This document shows positions 32,391-40,766 of a DNA stretch of 64,000 nucleotides, in pieces. The stretch comes from Brevibacillus sp042683565 (GTDB lineage: Bacteria > Bacillota > Bacilli > Brevibacillales > Brevibacillaceae): positions 1-64,000 of the forward strand of contig NZ_JBHUJW010000011.1 in the NCBI RefSeq assembly GCF_042683565.1, written 5' to 3'. The notes under the pieces are model-generated. The model ran no database searches. It was given only the letters and a program-made list of their open reading frames with translations, and was not told the DNA's origin. Position 1 is the stretch's first letter. Each line of letters opens with the position of its first letter. The position numbers were made by a program, and so were the translations under genes.

Positions 32391-33266
32391 TTGAGATCAT
32401 TTAAAAAAGTGTATATAGAAATTACGAGCGTCTGCAATCTCGCCTGTTCGTTTTGCCCGCCGACCGAGCGGACGAAGAGCTTTATCCAGGTGGATGACTT
32501 TGCGAAGCGGCTGGACGCGATCAAACCGCACACCAACTATATTTATTTGCATGTCAAAGGGGAGCCGCTGCTCCATCCGAAGATCGACCAGCTGCTGGAC
32601 ATCAGCCACGCGAAAGGGTTCAAGGTCAACATCACGACCAACGGCACGCTGATCGCGAAAAACCGGCACAAGCTGCTGGGCAAGCCTGCGCTTCGCCAGA
32701 TGAACTTCTCGCTCCACAGCTTCGACGGCCACGCAGGCTCGACCGACCGCGAAGGGTATTTGCGGGACATTCTCTCCTTTGTCCGGGAAGCGGAGGAGCA
32801 CGGTATCATCTTTTCGCTGCGCCTCTGGAACCTGACCCCGGACAATGCCACGAACATGCAAAAGAGCAGAAACCGCCAGACGCTGGCAATCATTGAAAAA
32901 GAATTCGGGCTGGATTTCAAGATCGAGGAAAGGGTCGTGCCGGGCAGCGGCGTGAGAATCGCGCGGCACGTCTACCTGAATCAGGACATTGAATTTCAGT
33001 GGCCCAGCCTGCACGCGCCAAGGGACGAAGGAAAAGGCTTCTGCCACGGCTTGCGCACGCAGGCGGCGATTCTCGAGAACGGGACAGTGGTGCCCTGCTG
33101 TCTGGACGGGGAAGGGATCATCAATCTCGGCAATGTGAACGAGAAGCCGTTCTCCGAAATCGTGGGGGGCGAGCGTGCCAATCAGCTCGTCGAAGGCTTT
33201 TCTCGCAGAGAGGCAGTCGAGGAATTGTGCAAAAGATGCGGGTATCGCCAGCGGTTCGGCGCGTAA
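32391..33266 (+). CDS. Radical SAM/SPASM-type protein
   Basis: 292 residues from a TTG at 32391 (LRSFKKVYIEITSVCNLACSFC); longer in-frame ATGs at 32310 and 32343 have no site, whereas AGGGAATGGGG lies before the TTG. Radical SAM cysteines C-x3-C-x2-C (CNLACSFC) bind the 4Fe-4S cluster; VKGEPLLHP is the GGEP-like SAM-binding motif and NITTNGTLI follows. The C-terminus has CCLDGEGIINLGN and CKRCGY, an additional cluster domain of SPASM type. The substrate is not deducible; homologues are common as single genes in Bacillota. It is 170 bp beyond pilO and has no terminator before it, so read-through is possible, but functional linkage is doubtful. Confidence 0.85.
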   Translation: MRSFKKVYIEITSVCNLACSFCPPTERTKSFIQVDDFAKRLDAIKPHTNYIYLHVKGEPLLHPKIDQLLDISHAKGFKVNITTNGTLIAKNRHKLLGKPALRQMNFSLHSFDGHAGSTDREGYLRDILSFVREAEEHGIIFSLRLWNLTPDNATNMQKSRNRQTLAIIEKEFGLDFKIEERVVPGSGVRIARHVYLNQDIEFQWPSLHAPRDEGKGFCHGLRTQAAILENGTVVPCCLDGEGIINLGNVNEKPFSEIVGGERANQLVEGFSRREAVEELCKRCGYRQRFGA

Positions 33267-33352
33267 ACGGTCACCGCTTCGGAGACGGCTGTGATACTGC
33301 GCGGTTGGGCAAAACCAGCAGCTTGTTGAAGCGGCTTATGCTCCAACGATTC

Positions 33353-33406
33353 AAGGGAAACGAGCCGCTTTCCAGGTGAGAGCAGCTCGGTTCCCTTTTG
33401 TTTTCT
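33353..33406. terminator. Terminator between convergent radical SAM and VOC genes
   Basis: 13-bp stem AAGGGAA.CGAGC / GCTCG.TTCCCTT, followed by TTGTTTTCTCTTT on the plus strand. Confidence 0.7.
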
Positions 33407-33414
33407 CTTTGCAT

Positions 33415-33798
33415 TTACCGCTGGAAAAATTCGACCCATTCGCCTTCGGGGCCGTAGATGAAGAAATAGCGGTAGCCGTTCGGCAGCGTGACGATCTCGG
33501 GGTCCACGAATGTCGCGCCGAGGCTTTTGACGCGCTCGTACTCTTCCTCGAGATTGTCCACGTTCACGGCGAAGTGGTGCACTTTTCCTTCGGCAGGCAG
33601 AGCGTCGTTGTAGCCGTGGATGATCTCCAGTTCGGTCTCGTCCGAACCGCCGAATCCAAGGAAAGCCAGCTGGATGACGCCGTTCGTGTGGGTCATTTTG
33701 CCCTTTAGTTCAAAGCCGACGATCTTTTGGTAAAACTCGATCGCACCCTCGAAATCTTTCACTGCCAGCCCTACGTGGTCGATACGCTTCTTTGCCAT
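33415..33798 (-). CDS. VOC-family (glyoxalase/bleomycin resistance-like) protein
   Basis: 127 residues, one vicinal-oxygen-chelate module built of two beta-alpha-beta-beta-beta units. RIDHVGLAVKDFEGAIEFYQKIVGFEL gives the first metal His (His7 or 8); ELEIIHGYN and VHHFAVNVDNLEEEYERVKSLGATFVD supply the second His in the second unit, and EGEWVEFFQR the final Glu. The spacing matches methylmalonyl-CoA epimerase/glyoxalase I-like single-module proteins. Function may be isomerase or lyase; nothing around it decides. It is expressed alone. Confidence 0.85.
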   Translation of the reverse strand: MAKKRIDHVGLAVKDFEGAIEFYQKIVGFELKGKMTHTNGVIQLAFLGFGGSDETELEIIHGYNDALPAEGKVHHFAVNVDNLEEEYERVKSLGATFVDPEIVTLPNGYRYFFIYGPEGEWVEFFQR

Positions 33799-33914
33799 GC
33801 GATCCTCCCCATTTCGTTTGGAAATGATTTCTCCTTACATTTAATTGAAAATAATCCCGAGTTGTCAAGTCTGGATTTGCGCGAGACGAGCTGCTGGATG
33901 AGGCGGGGAGATCC

Positions 33915-33951
33915 ATGACATTTGTCATATCCTCAAGCTGACGTTTATGAC
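33915..33951 (+). promoter_or_regulatory. Candidate DesR site upstream of the desaturase
   Basis: Perfect inverted repeat ATGACA-TT-TGTCAT (33915-33928) followed by a second half site TATGAC (33946-33951), 25-60 bp before a TACAAT -10 box at 33975-33980 that lacks a good -35. In B. subtilis DesR-P activates des from tandem upstream sites; the match here is inferred from position and symmetry. Confidence 0.55.
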
Positions 33952-34037
33952 TACGCCGAAAAATCAGTATTTTCTACAATGAAGATGAAAGTAGTCTACA
34001 GCGATCGAGACATGCGTCAGATCAAGGAGGATATGCC

Positions 34038-35093
34038 ATGCATCATGCGAACATTGCCCATCTGAAGAAAGATGTGGCCCCCTTTGAAAAAACGGATACG
34101 AAGACGAGTATCCGGCAGTTGATCAATACGATCGTACCGCTGCTGCTGCTCTGGTACGCGGCGTACATCTGCCTGGACGTCTCTTACCTGCTCACCCTTC
34201 CTTTGACGATTGTCGCTGCGGGCTTTACGGTCCGCACGTTTATCCTGTTTCACGACTGCTGCCACCAATCGTTTTTCAAAAGCCGTCTGGCTAACGATAT
34301 TCTCGGCAACATTACCGGCGTGTTGACCTTGTGCCCGTATGAGCAGTGGAAAAACAGCCACGCCATCCACCACGCGACCAGCAGCAACCTCGACAAGCGG
34401 GGCGTAGGCGACATCTGGATGATGACCGTCAAAGAATACCGCTCCGCGCCGCTGTGGCAGCGCGTGGCTTACCGGATCTACCGCCACCCGATCTCGTTGT
34501 TTATCTTTGGCCCGACCTTTGTCTTCGTCTTCCAGTACCGGTTCAACCGTAAAGGCGCAAGCCGCAAGGAACGGCTGAACACGTACCTGACGAACCTGTT
34601 GATCGTGGGTCTGTACGCGCTCATGATCTGGGCGGTGGGCTGGCAGGCATTTCTCAAGGTGCAAGGCCCGATCTTTTTCGTCTCCGGCCTGCTCGGTGTC
34701 TGGCTGTTTTACGTCCAGCACACGTTTGAGGACTCCTACTTTGAGGAGGAAGCCGAATGGAGCTACGTCAAAGCTGCGGTTGAAGGAAGCTCCTACTACC
34801 AGCTGCCCAAGGTGCTGCAATGGATTACCGGCAACATCGGATTTCACCACGTTCACCATTTAAGTCCAAAGGTTCCCAACTACAACCTCGAGCGGGCACA
34901 TAACGAGACCAAACCGTTGCAACACGCGACGACCATCACGCTGTCGTCCAGCCTGAAATCGCTGCGCTTCCGCCTGTGGGACGAGGAAAATAAAAAGTTC
35001 GTCTCGTTCCGGGACATTCGCCGTCCGGTCGTATCGGCAGAGGCGCTGGCCGACTCGATTTCCGTGCCGCGGGCGAGCTTGGAAGGAAAATAA
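34038..35093 (+). CDS. des: Membrane fatty acid desaturase (Des type)
   Basis: 351 residues, AAGGAGG site. Four to six membrane helices surround the three histidine boxes: HDCCHQ (71-76), HAIHHA (about 108-113) and HHVHHL (about 271-276), which bind the diiron centre. It matches the acyl-lipid delta-5 desaturase of Bacillus, which introduces a cis double bond into membrane phospholipids upon cold shock. It is directly followed by desK and desR, the same order as in B. subtilis. Final residues are hydrophilic. Upstream is a palindromic candidate DesR site. Confidence 0.92.
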   Translation: MHHANIAHLKKDVAPFEKTDTKTSIRQLINTIVPLLLLWYAAYICLDVSYLLTLPLTIVAAGFTVRTFILFHDCCHQSFFKSRLANDILGNITGVLTLCPYEQWKNSHAIHHATSSNLDKRGVGDIWMMTVKEYRSAPLWQRVAYRIYRHPISLFIFGPTFVFVFQYRFNRKGASRKERLNTYLTNLLIVGLYALMIWAVGWQAFLKVQGPIFFVSGLLGVWLFYVQHTFEDSYFEEEAEWSYVKAAVEGSSYYQLPKVLQWITGNIGFHHVHHLSPKVPNYNLERAHNETKPLQHATTITLSSSLKSLRFRLWDEENKKFVSFRDIRRPVVSAEALADSISVPRASLEGK

Positions 35094-35160
35094 CCCTGCC
35101 ATCTGCCTGCCGTTTCATATACACTTAGCGTAAGCGTCGGAGGAAAAAAGGTGGGCATGC

Positions 35161-36300
35161 ATGCAGAAGTGGTATCAAATTCTTCATAAAAGCACGGGAC
35201 TTAGCCCGTATGTGTGGGTAGTCTTTTACATCCTCCCGTTCTACTTCATCTTCCGGTCCTCCTCCACGTACGAGGTCGTGATCGGCATCGTGATGATCCT
35301 GATGTTTTTCGTCTGCTATGTGCTGGCCTTTTTGTCCAAAGGATGGGCGGTCTACTTCTGGACGAGTCTGCAAATCGTCATCTCCATCGCGATGACCGTC
35401 CTGTTCGGCTACGTGTACTTCTCGCTGTTTCTGGCGTTTTTTATCGGACATATTCAAAACAAGATCGGCTTCTTCACCCTGTACACGATCCACCTCATCA
35501 GTACCGTTGTCACCGTCAACCTCGGCTTCCTGTCCAAAAACGCGGAGTTCTTCAACCAGCTGCCGTTCGTCCTCGTCAGTCTCGTGGCGGTGATTTTGCT
35601 GCCCGTCACGACATACAACTGGAACAAGCGGGAAAAGCTGCAGGGGCAGCTGGAGGACGCCAACAAGCGCATCTCGGAGCTCGTCAAGCTGGAGGAACGC
35701 CAGCGGATCGCCCGCGACCTGCACGATACACTGGGGCAAAAGCTGTCGCTGATCGGGCTGAAGAGCGATCTGGCCTCCAAGCTGATCAGCAAAGATCCGG
35801 AGCGGGCACAGACAGAGCTGGAGGAAATCCGCCAGACGGCGCGGATCGCCCTCAAGGAAGTGCGAGAAATGGTCACCCAGATGCGGGGAACGCGGCTGGA
35901 GGATGAGCTGTTTCGGGTCATGCAGATTACCAAGGCTGCGGAGATCGATTTCGTTCTGGAGGGCGATCCGAACCTGGAGCATACATCCTCGATGACCGAA
36001 AACGTGCTTAGCATGTGCCTGAAGGAAGCGGTCACGAACGTCGTCCGGCACAGCGGCGCGAAGACCTGCACCGTCGTCATTGAGCCGACCCGCACGGATT
36101 TGCTGCTCAAGGTCATGGATGACGGCATCGGCATGGCCGCAGACTACGCCTGCAAGCGGGGAAACGGCCTGCGGGGCATGAAGGAGCGGCTCGAATTCGT
36201 AAACGGGTGCATGGAGATCGCGTCCGGAAAAAGCGGGACGACGGTCGTCATCAAGGTGCCAAACGTCTTCAAACAATCGGTAAAGGAGGCAGAGGTATGA
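35161..36300 (+). CDS. desK: Membrane-fluidity sensor histidine kinase DesK
   Basis: 379 residues. The N-terminus holds four to five transmembrane helices (PYVWVVFYILPFYFIF; VVIGIVMILMFFVCYVLAFLS; VSIAMTVLFGYVYFSLFLAFFIG-like; FVLVSLVAVILL), the thermosensor; a helix RISELVKLEERQRIARDLHDTLGQ carries the HisKA_3 phosphoacceptor His188, the same residue number as in B. subtilis DesK; ATP-binding N box NVVRHSGAKTC, G1 VMDDGIGM and G2 GNGLRGMKERL follow. It phosphorylates DesR in the cold to induce des. It overlaps desR by 4 bp. Confidence 0.92.
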   Translation: MQKWYQILHKSTGLSPYVWVVFYILPFYFIFRSSSTYEVVIGIVMILMFFVCYVLAFLSKGWAVYFWTSLQIVISIAMTVLFGYVYFSLFLAFFIGHIQNKIGFFTLYTIHLISTVVTVNLGFLSKNAEFFNQLPFVLVSLVAVILLPVTTYNWNKREKLQGQLEDANKRISELVKLEERQRIARDLHDTLGQKLSLIGLKSDLASKLISKDPERAQTELEEIRQTARIALKEVREMVTQMRGTRLEDELFRVMQITKAAEIDFVLEGDPNLEHTSSMTENVLSMCLKEAVTNVVRHSGAKTCTVVIEPTRTDLLLKVMDDGIGMAADYACKRGNGLRGMKERLEFVNGCMEIASGKSGTTVVIKVPNVFKQSVKEAEV

Positions 36301-36896
36301 TTCGCATCGTCATCGCCGAGGACCAGCGGATGCTGCTGGGCGCGCTGGCTTCCCTGCTCGATCTGGAAGAAGATATGATGGTCGTCGGGCGCGCGAGCAA
36401 CGGCGAGGATGCCGTCAAGCTCGTCCATCTGCACCAGCCGGACATCTGCATCATGGATATTGAGATGCCGGTGAAGAGCGGGTTGGATGCGGCAGAGGAG
36501 CTGAAAGGATGTGGCTGCAAGGTGATGATCCTCACGACGTTTGCCCGCCCCGGCTATTTTGAACGGGCCTTGAAGGCAGGTGCGCACGGCTACCTGCTCA
36601 AGGACAGCCCCAGCGAAGAACTGGCCAGCTCGATCCGCAGCATCATGGCGGGGCGGCGCATTTACGCCGCAGAGTTGGTGGACGAAGCGTACGGGCAGGA
36701 AAACCCGCTGACCGAGCGGGAAAAGGAGGTGCTGGAGCTGATCGCCGACGGGAAAAACACCAAGGAGATCGCCAGCCAGCTTTTCCTGACGACCGGAACC
36801 GTCCGCAACTACATCTCCGTCATTCTCGACAAGCTCGGCGTCAGCAACCGCATCGAGGCCATCACCCATTTCAAGGAAAAGGGCTGGTTTAAATAA
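36297..36896 (+). CDS. desR: Response regulator DesR (NarL/LuxR type)
   Basis: 199 residues; ATG 36297 overlaps the desK stop (ATGA), with AAAGGAGG upstream. Receiver: acidic pair E8/D9, phosphoacceptor Asp54 (CIMD54IEMPVKSG), Thr in LTTFARPGYF, Lys in GYLLKDSPSEELASSI. C-terminal LuxR HTH: PLTEREKEVLELIADGKNTKEIASQLFLTTGTVRNYISVILDKL. Asp54 is the B. subtilis DesR position. When phosphorylated it activates des from upstream sites. Confidence 0.93.
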   Translation: MIRIVIAEDQRMLLGALASLLDLEEDMMVVGRASNGEDAVKLVHLHQPDICIMDIEMPVKSGLDAAEELKGCGCKVMILTTFARPGYFERALKAGAHGYLLKDSPSEELASSIRSIMAGRRIYAAELVDEAYGQENPLTEREKEVLELIADGKNTKEIASQLFLTTGTVRNYISVILDKLGVSNRIEAITHFKEKGWFK

Positions 36897-37125
36897 AGGG
36901 AGTACGTTTGGCGGAGACGCCAGTCGAGCTGGAGTCGATCAAGAGTAGGGGCCTGCAAGAGACTGCGGGCTGCTTCGCATGCGCGTGCGCTGTCCGGTCC
37001 GGCGGGGAGCCGTACGGCCGCTGCCAAAAATGTGCGTTTGCCTACGTGACACCTCCCCATGGGTTCATATACTGTAGAGAAACTTTCTGCTCGAGCTACC
37101 ATTACGGATGAAGGAGAGAGTCTAT
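36897..37125. other. Gap between desR and the next small gene
   Basis: 229 bp with no supported gene. A Cys-rich open frame exists at 36908-37111 but shows no gene-like pattern. Confidence 0.35.
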
Positions 37126-37497
37126 GTGGCAATCGGACAGATGACGAGGGTCAGCTTGCCGTACCCGACAACGTGGGACATCCAGGCCAGCTTTGGCGGC
37201 AGACCGATGTCGCTGGGGACATTGGCCATTCAGAGCGTTACAGGCAATCAGATCAATGGCGCGGTAAATTTTCGCGGTACCTTTCATCCCATTCAGGGGA
37301 CGTGGAACGAGGCGACCAGGCAGATCGCCTTTCAATCTCCCTTTGCGACCTTTGTCGGCACGATGGTCAGCCAGGACGAGCGAGGGCTCCCTTTGCGCCA
37401 CTACGTCCTGCAAGGCCATGTCTCCATGAAGCCGCCATCCATACGGGCCAAAGAGACAGGGACATTTACGGCAGTCACCTATATGCGCCTGCGTTAG
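37126..37497 (+). CDS. Hypothetical beta-rich protein, 123 aa
   Basis: The GTG at 37126 has AAGGAGAG 7 nt upstream; the in-frame ATG at 37108 overlaps that site and is unlikely. The protein begins MAIGQMTRVSLPYPTTWDIQ and is almost all beta strand: ASFGGRPMSLGTLAIQSVTGNQINGAVNFRGTFHPIQGTWNEATRQIAFQSPFATFVGTM, followed by a second half ending TFTAVTYMRLR. The alternating I-Q-G/N-F-R-G pattern suggests a small beta-barrel or jelly-roll. No signal peptide or cysteine. I do not recognise a named family, though it is likely a conserved Bacillota protein. It stands alone. Confidence 0.6.
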   Translation: MAIGQMTRVSLPYPTTWDIQASFGGRPMSLGTLAIQSVTGNQINGAVNFRGTFHPIQGTWNEATRQIAFQSPFATFVGTMVSQDERGLPLRHYVLQGHVSMKPPSIRAKETGTFTAVTYMRLR

Positions 37498-37786
37498 GAA
37501 AGATGGTCTTGTCCAGCGATGGATGGGACCTTTTTCTATGGGCTCATTTTCCTGGCGGGACGGATGAAAGCAACCGGACGTCATCTGGCAGGACGGCTGC
37601 AAAGGCCCTGCGTGATACTGCGGGCCGGGGCCTTCGGTGTTTTAGCCGCGGTCACTGCACGGCTCGGGCGGATCGCCTCGCATAGGCGGCACAACTGCAC
37701 AAAGCCGCTCCTTCCCCGCACGGAAAATCAGTTATACTATTCAGTAAGCAGTTTGACCAACGTGAAACGTGAAAGGCGGAGAAAAC

Positions 37787-38584
37787 ATGAAAGTAGCGAT
37801 TGCGCAGCTTACTTCCACTATGGATAAAGCGGCAAATCTGCAAAAGGCAGTTGCCTACATCGCGAAGGCGAAAGAAAACGGGGCAGACTTTGTCATCTTG
37901 CCGGAGATGTACCTCGCTCCGGCCACTCCCACTACGGGCGTCAAGCCGGCGGAGGTAGCAGAGCCGCTGGACGGCCCGTTTGTCTCAGGGCTTGCGCAAG
38001 CGGCCCGCGAGCAGGGGGTCTACGTCGTTTGCGGCGTCTACGAGACGATCCCGGACGATCCGAAGCGCGCCTACAATACGACGGTATTCCTGAACCGTTC
38101 CGGCGAGCTGATCCACGCGTACCGCAAGACGCATTTGTACGACGCCTTTTCTTTCAAGGAATCGGACGCCATCGCGGCGGGGGACAATCCGTACCAGGTG
38201 GTGGAGACGGAATTCGGCCAGATCGGCCTGATGGTCTGCTATGAGGTGCGCTTTCCTGAAATCGCCAGACAGTTTGCCCTGCAGGGTGCCGATGTTTTGT
38301 TCGTGCCGGCAGGCTGGGTAGCGGGCGCGATGAAGGAAGACCATTGGGAGACGCTCGTTCGCGCGCGGGCGATCGAGAATACGATGTTTGTTTGCGCCGC
38401 CGACCAGGTGGGCAATATTTTCGCGGGCCGCAGCCTGATCGTCGATCCGATGGGTGTCGTGCTGGCGAGTGCGGGCGAAGAGGAGACGCTCATCGTGGCC
38501 GAGCTGGATCAGGAGCGCATTGCCCGCGTCCGCGGCAAACTGCCGAGCGTCGCCAACCGCAGAGCAGAGCTGTATACCAACTGA
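37787..38584 (+). CDS. Nitrilase-superfamily carbon-nitrogen hydrolase (omega-amidase-like)
   Basis: 265 residues from the ATG at 37787 (AAGGCGGAG upstream). The catalytic triad is visible: Glu in ADFVILPEMYLAP (~42), Lys in YRKTHLYDAFSFKES (~113) and Cys in MVCYEVRFPEIARQFA (~147). The GRSLIVDPMGVVLASAG block follows. Sequence style fits omega-amidase/Nit2 or YafV-like enzymes that hydrolyse 2-oxosuccinamate or 2-oxoglutaramate from transamination; exact substrate is uncertain. It is monocistronic. Confidence 0.88.
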   Translation: MKVAIAQLTSTMDKAANLQKAVAYIAKAKENGADFVILPEMYLAPATPTTGVKPAEVAEPLDGPFVSGLAQAAREQGVYVVCGVYETIPDDPKRAYNTTVFLNRSGELIHAYRKTHLYDAFSFKESDAIAAGDNPYQVVETEFGQIGLMVCYEVRFPEIARQFALQGADVLFVPAGWVAGAMKEDHWETLVRARAIENTMFVCAADQVGNIFAGRSLIVDPMGVVLASAGEEETLIVAELDQERIARVRGKLPSVANRRAELYTN

Positions 38585-38610
38585 TTCGTTCATACCCGGT
38601 CAACGACAAA

Positions 38611-38652
38611 CGGCGGCTGTCTGGCGGATTCGTCCGGACACCGCTGTTTTTT
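38611..38652 (+). terminator. Possible terminator after the amidase gene
   Basis: Interrupted stem GCGGCTGTC...GGACACCGC with a TTCG loop region, followed by TGTTTTTTG. Confidence 0.45.
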
Positions 38653-38868
38653 GTGAAAGGGCACAATCCAGCATTCGGACAACCCAGTCTCCGCCGATGA
38701 CTTCTGTGGCTGCGGGGGCGGAGCCGGGCAGCAAGCACGCATTTCCTCTAGCGAATCAGGCATGCACCTACGAACACATTCAACCAATCTCCATATGATG
38801 GTAACAGATAACTTTCATTATTTGGTCCTCATGAAAGCGTTACCATCTTGAGAAAGGGAGTGTGCTGT

Positions 38869-39117
38869 ATGTACTGGGTCGTATGGGCATTGGTCGGTCT
38901 CGTTGTCTGGTGGGGAATGAACATGCTGATGACAGGCAAAGCAGGGGGAGACGGCTGGCTGGCTTCGCTGATCGCGGCGCTTTTGGGCAGCTGGCTGGGC
39001 GATCTCATCCTGGGCAACTGGCTGTGGATGTGGGCAGGCTTCAACGTCATTGCCGGTGCGATCGGCGCGATCGTGCTGATGTGGCTCTGGAGTCTCGTCA
39101 GAAAGCAATTGAAATAA
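38869..39117 (+). CDS. GlsB/YeaQ/YmgE-type small membrane protein
   Basis: 82 residues from ATG 38869 (AAAGGGAG upstream; the longer in-frame start at 38848 lacks a site). Three hydrophobic helices: YWVVWALVGLVVWWGMNMLM; GGDGWLASLIAALLGSWLGDLIL; GNWLWMWAGFNVIAGAIGAIVLMWLWSLV. The glycine-rich ending GAIGAIVLMWLW with a basic tail fits the GlsB/YeaQ/YmgE stress-protein family, whose molecular role is unknown. Followed directly by a terminator. Confidence 0.75.
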   Translation: MYWVVWALVGLVVWWGMNMLMTGKAGGDGWLASLIAALLGSWLGDLILGNWLWMWAGFNVIAGAIGAIVLMWLWSLVRKQLK

Positions 39118-39134
39118 ACGAAGGAAGGTGGGAC

Positions 39135-39170
39135 CCAGGAGTCGACTCCATTGCGATTCCTGGTTTTTTT
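39135..39170 (+). terminator. Terminator after the small membrane protein gene
   Basis: 10-bp stem CCAGGAGTCG / CGATTCCTGG (one G·U), then TTTTTTT. Confidence 0.8.
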
Positions 39171-39221
39171 ATGCAGATGACAGCAGAGAAGTGTGAAATG
39201 CTTAAATTCTTACTTTACAAA

Positions 39222-39262
39222 TCAGAATTATAGGAATATAACTATAAAAAGCACATTATACT
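39222..39262 (+). promoter_or_regulatory. tcyP control region with a CymR-like motif
   Basis: AT-rich region with ATAGGAAT at 39230-39237 upstream of a TATACT -10 box (39257-39262). ATAGGAATT is part of the site bound by CymR, which represses cysteine/cystine genes in B. subtilis; no clear -35 is present. Match by eye only. Confidence 0.45.
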
Positions 39263-39298
39263 GACAAAAAGAGAAAGTAAGGAAATGGAGGAGAGAGC

Positions 39299-40684
39299 AT
39301 GTCTGCCCTGCTGATCATCGTCAACATTATCATCCTGCTCTTGTTTATCATTGGGCTGTACGCGCTGCAAAAGAAACACGTATCGTTTTCCAAACGGGTA
39401 TTTGCCGGATTGGGAATCGGAATCGTCTTCGGGCTGATCCTGCAACTGGTTTACGGAGTCAAGTCCGACGTGCTGAAGACGACGATCGACTGGTACAACA
39501 TCGTGGGAAGCGGCTATGTGAAGCTGCTGCAAATGGTCGTTATGCCACTGGTCTTTATTTCAATCGTCTCCGCTTTTACCAAATTGAAACTGGCGAACAA
39601 GGTCGGGAAAATCAGCTCGCTCATTCTTGGCATCCTGGTCGGGACGACTGCGATTGCCGCTGCCATCGGGATTGCCTCTACGCTGGCATTCAACCTGGAC
39701 GGCGCACAACTGCAGCAGGGAGAAGCGGAAAAGGCGAGGATCGAGCAGGTGCAGCAGAAACTGGGCGACGTGCAGACGACACTGCCGCAAAAAGTCGTGT
39801 CGCTGCTGCCGGCCAACCCGTTCCAGGACTTTACGGGTGAGCGCCCGACGTCGACGATTGCCGTAGTTATTTTCGCCGCCTTCATCGGCGTGGCTTTCCT
39901 CGGAATCAAGCGGAAAAATCCGGAGCAGGCGGAGCTGTTCGCAAAAATCATCGACACGCTCCATACGCTTACGATGCGTATTGTGACCCTGATCTTGCGC
40001 CTTTCGCCGTACGGGGTGCTGGCGATCATGACGAAAGTGACGGCGACCAGCGACTACAACGCGATCTGGCAGCTTGGAAAATTCGTCATCGCCTCCTACG
40101 TCGCCCTGATCGTCATGTTTATCGTCCATTTGCTGCTGCTGGCGTTTGCCGGGTTGAACCCGGTGACGTACGTGAAAAAAGTGCTGCCTGTGCTCAGCTT
40201 CGCCTTTACTTCCCGCACCAGCGCCGGTACGCTGCCGCTGAACGTCAAGACTCAGACCGAGGAACTGGGCGTTCCCGAGGGAATTGCCAACTTCGCGGGC
40301 TCGTTCGGTCTGTCCATCGGGCAAAACGGCTGCGCAGGCACGTATCCGGCCATGCTGGCTGTGATGGCTGCACCGTTGGCAGGCATTGATCCGCTGACGC
40401 CGTCCTTCATCCTGACGCTTGTTGCCGTCGTCGCCCTTAGCTCCTTTGGGGTGGCAGGCGTAGGCGGCGGCGCCACCTTTGCCGCGTTGCTCGTCCTGTC
40501 GACGTTGAACCTGCCGATTGCGATCGTCGGGCTGCTGATCTCGGTAGAGCCGCTGATCGACATGGGCCGCACCGCGCTGAACGTGAGCGGAAGCATGACG
40601 GCGGGCCTGCTCACCAGCAAAGCCACCAAAGACCTCGACACGGCGGTCTATCACGGGACCAAGGAAGCGTCTGTCACTGTTTGA
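39299..40684 (+). CDS. tcyP: L-cystine:cation symporter TcyP
   Basis: 461 residues, ATG with AGGAGAGAG. DAACS (glutamate/cystine:Na+/H+) family: eight membrane helices and the re-entrant loops with motif SFAFTSRTSAGTLPLNVKTQ, NFAGSFGLSIGQNGCAGTYPAMLAVM, and TLVAVVALSSFGVAGVGGGATFAALLVL. The N-terminus MSALLIIVNIIILLLFIIGLYALQKKHVSFSKRVFAGLGIGIVFGL is TcyP-like (the B. subtilis high-affinity cystine carrier). A CymR-like box precedes it, fitting regulation by sulfur status. Confidence 0.9.
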   Translation: MSALLIIVNIIILLLFIIGLYALQKKHVSFSKRVFAGLGIGIVFGLILQLVYGVKSDVLKTTIDWYNIVGSGYVKLLQMVVMPLVFISIVSAFTKLKLANKVGKISSLILGILVGTTAIAAAIGIASTLAFNLDGAQLQQGEAEKARIEQVQQKLGDVQTTLPQKVVSLLPANPFQDFTGERPTSTIAVVIFAAFIGVAFLGIKRKNPEQAELFAKIIDTLHTLTMRIVTLILRLSPYGVLAIMTKVTATSDYNAIWQLGKFVIASYVALIVMFIVHLLLLAFAGLNPVTYVKKVLPVLSFAFTSRTSAGTLPLNVKTQTEELGVPEGIANFAGSFGLSIGQNGCAGTYPAMLAVMAAPLAGIDPLTPSFILTLVAVVALSSFGVAGVGGGATFAALLVLSTLNLPIAIVGLLISVEPLIDMGRTALNVSGSMTAGLLTSKATKDLDTAVYHGTKEASVTV

Positions 40685-40698
40685 CAGAAGGAGAAAAG

Positions 40699-40742
40699 AA
40701 AACGGCTGCCTCGCCTGAAATGTGCGAGGGCAGCCGTTTTTT
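40699..40742. terminator. Bidirectional terminator between tcyP and the potassium transporter
   Basis: Stem AAAACGGCTGCC.CGC / GCG.GGGCAGCCGTTTT, flanked by T runs on each strand. Confidence 0.85.
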
Positions 40743-40766
40743 GCTTTTGACCATGCTTTCCACCGC

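Noticed and set aside
36908..37111. Cys-rich 67-codon frame after desR
   Set aside because: It has a weak start and no recognisable metal-binding spacing; it is probably chance.
37059..37685. Longer overlapping frame beginning MGSYTVEKLSARATITDEGE at the small beta-rich gene
   Set aside because: No ribosome site, composition like a shadow frame; the GTG-started frame has AAGGAGAG and a coherent beta pattern.
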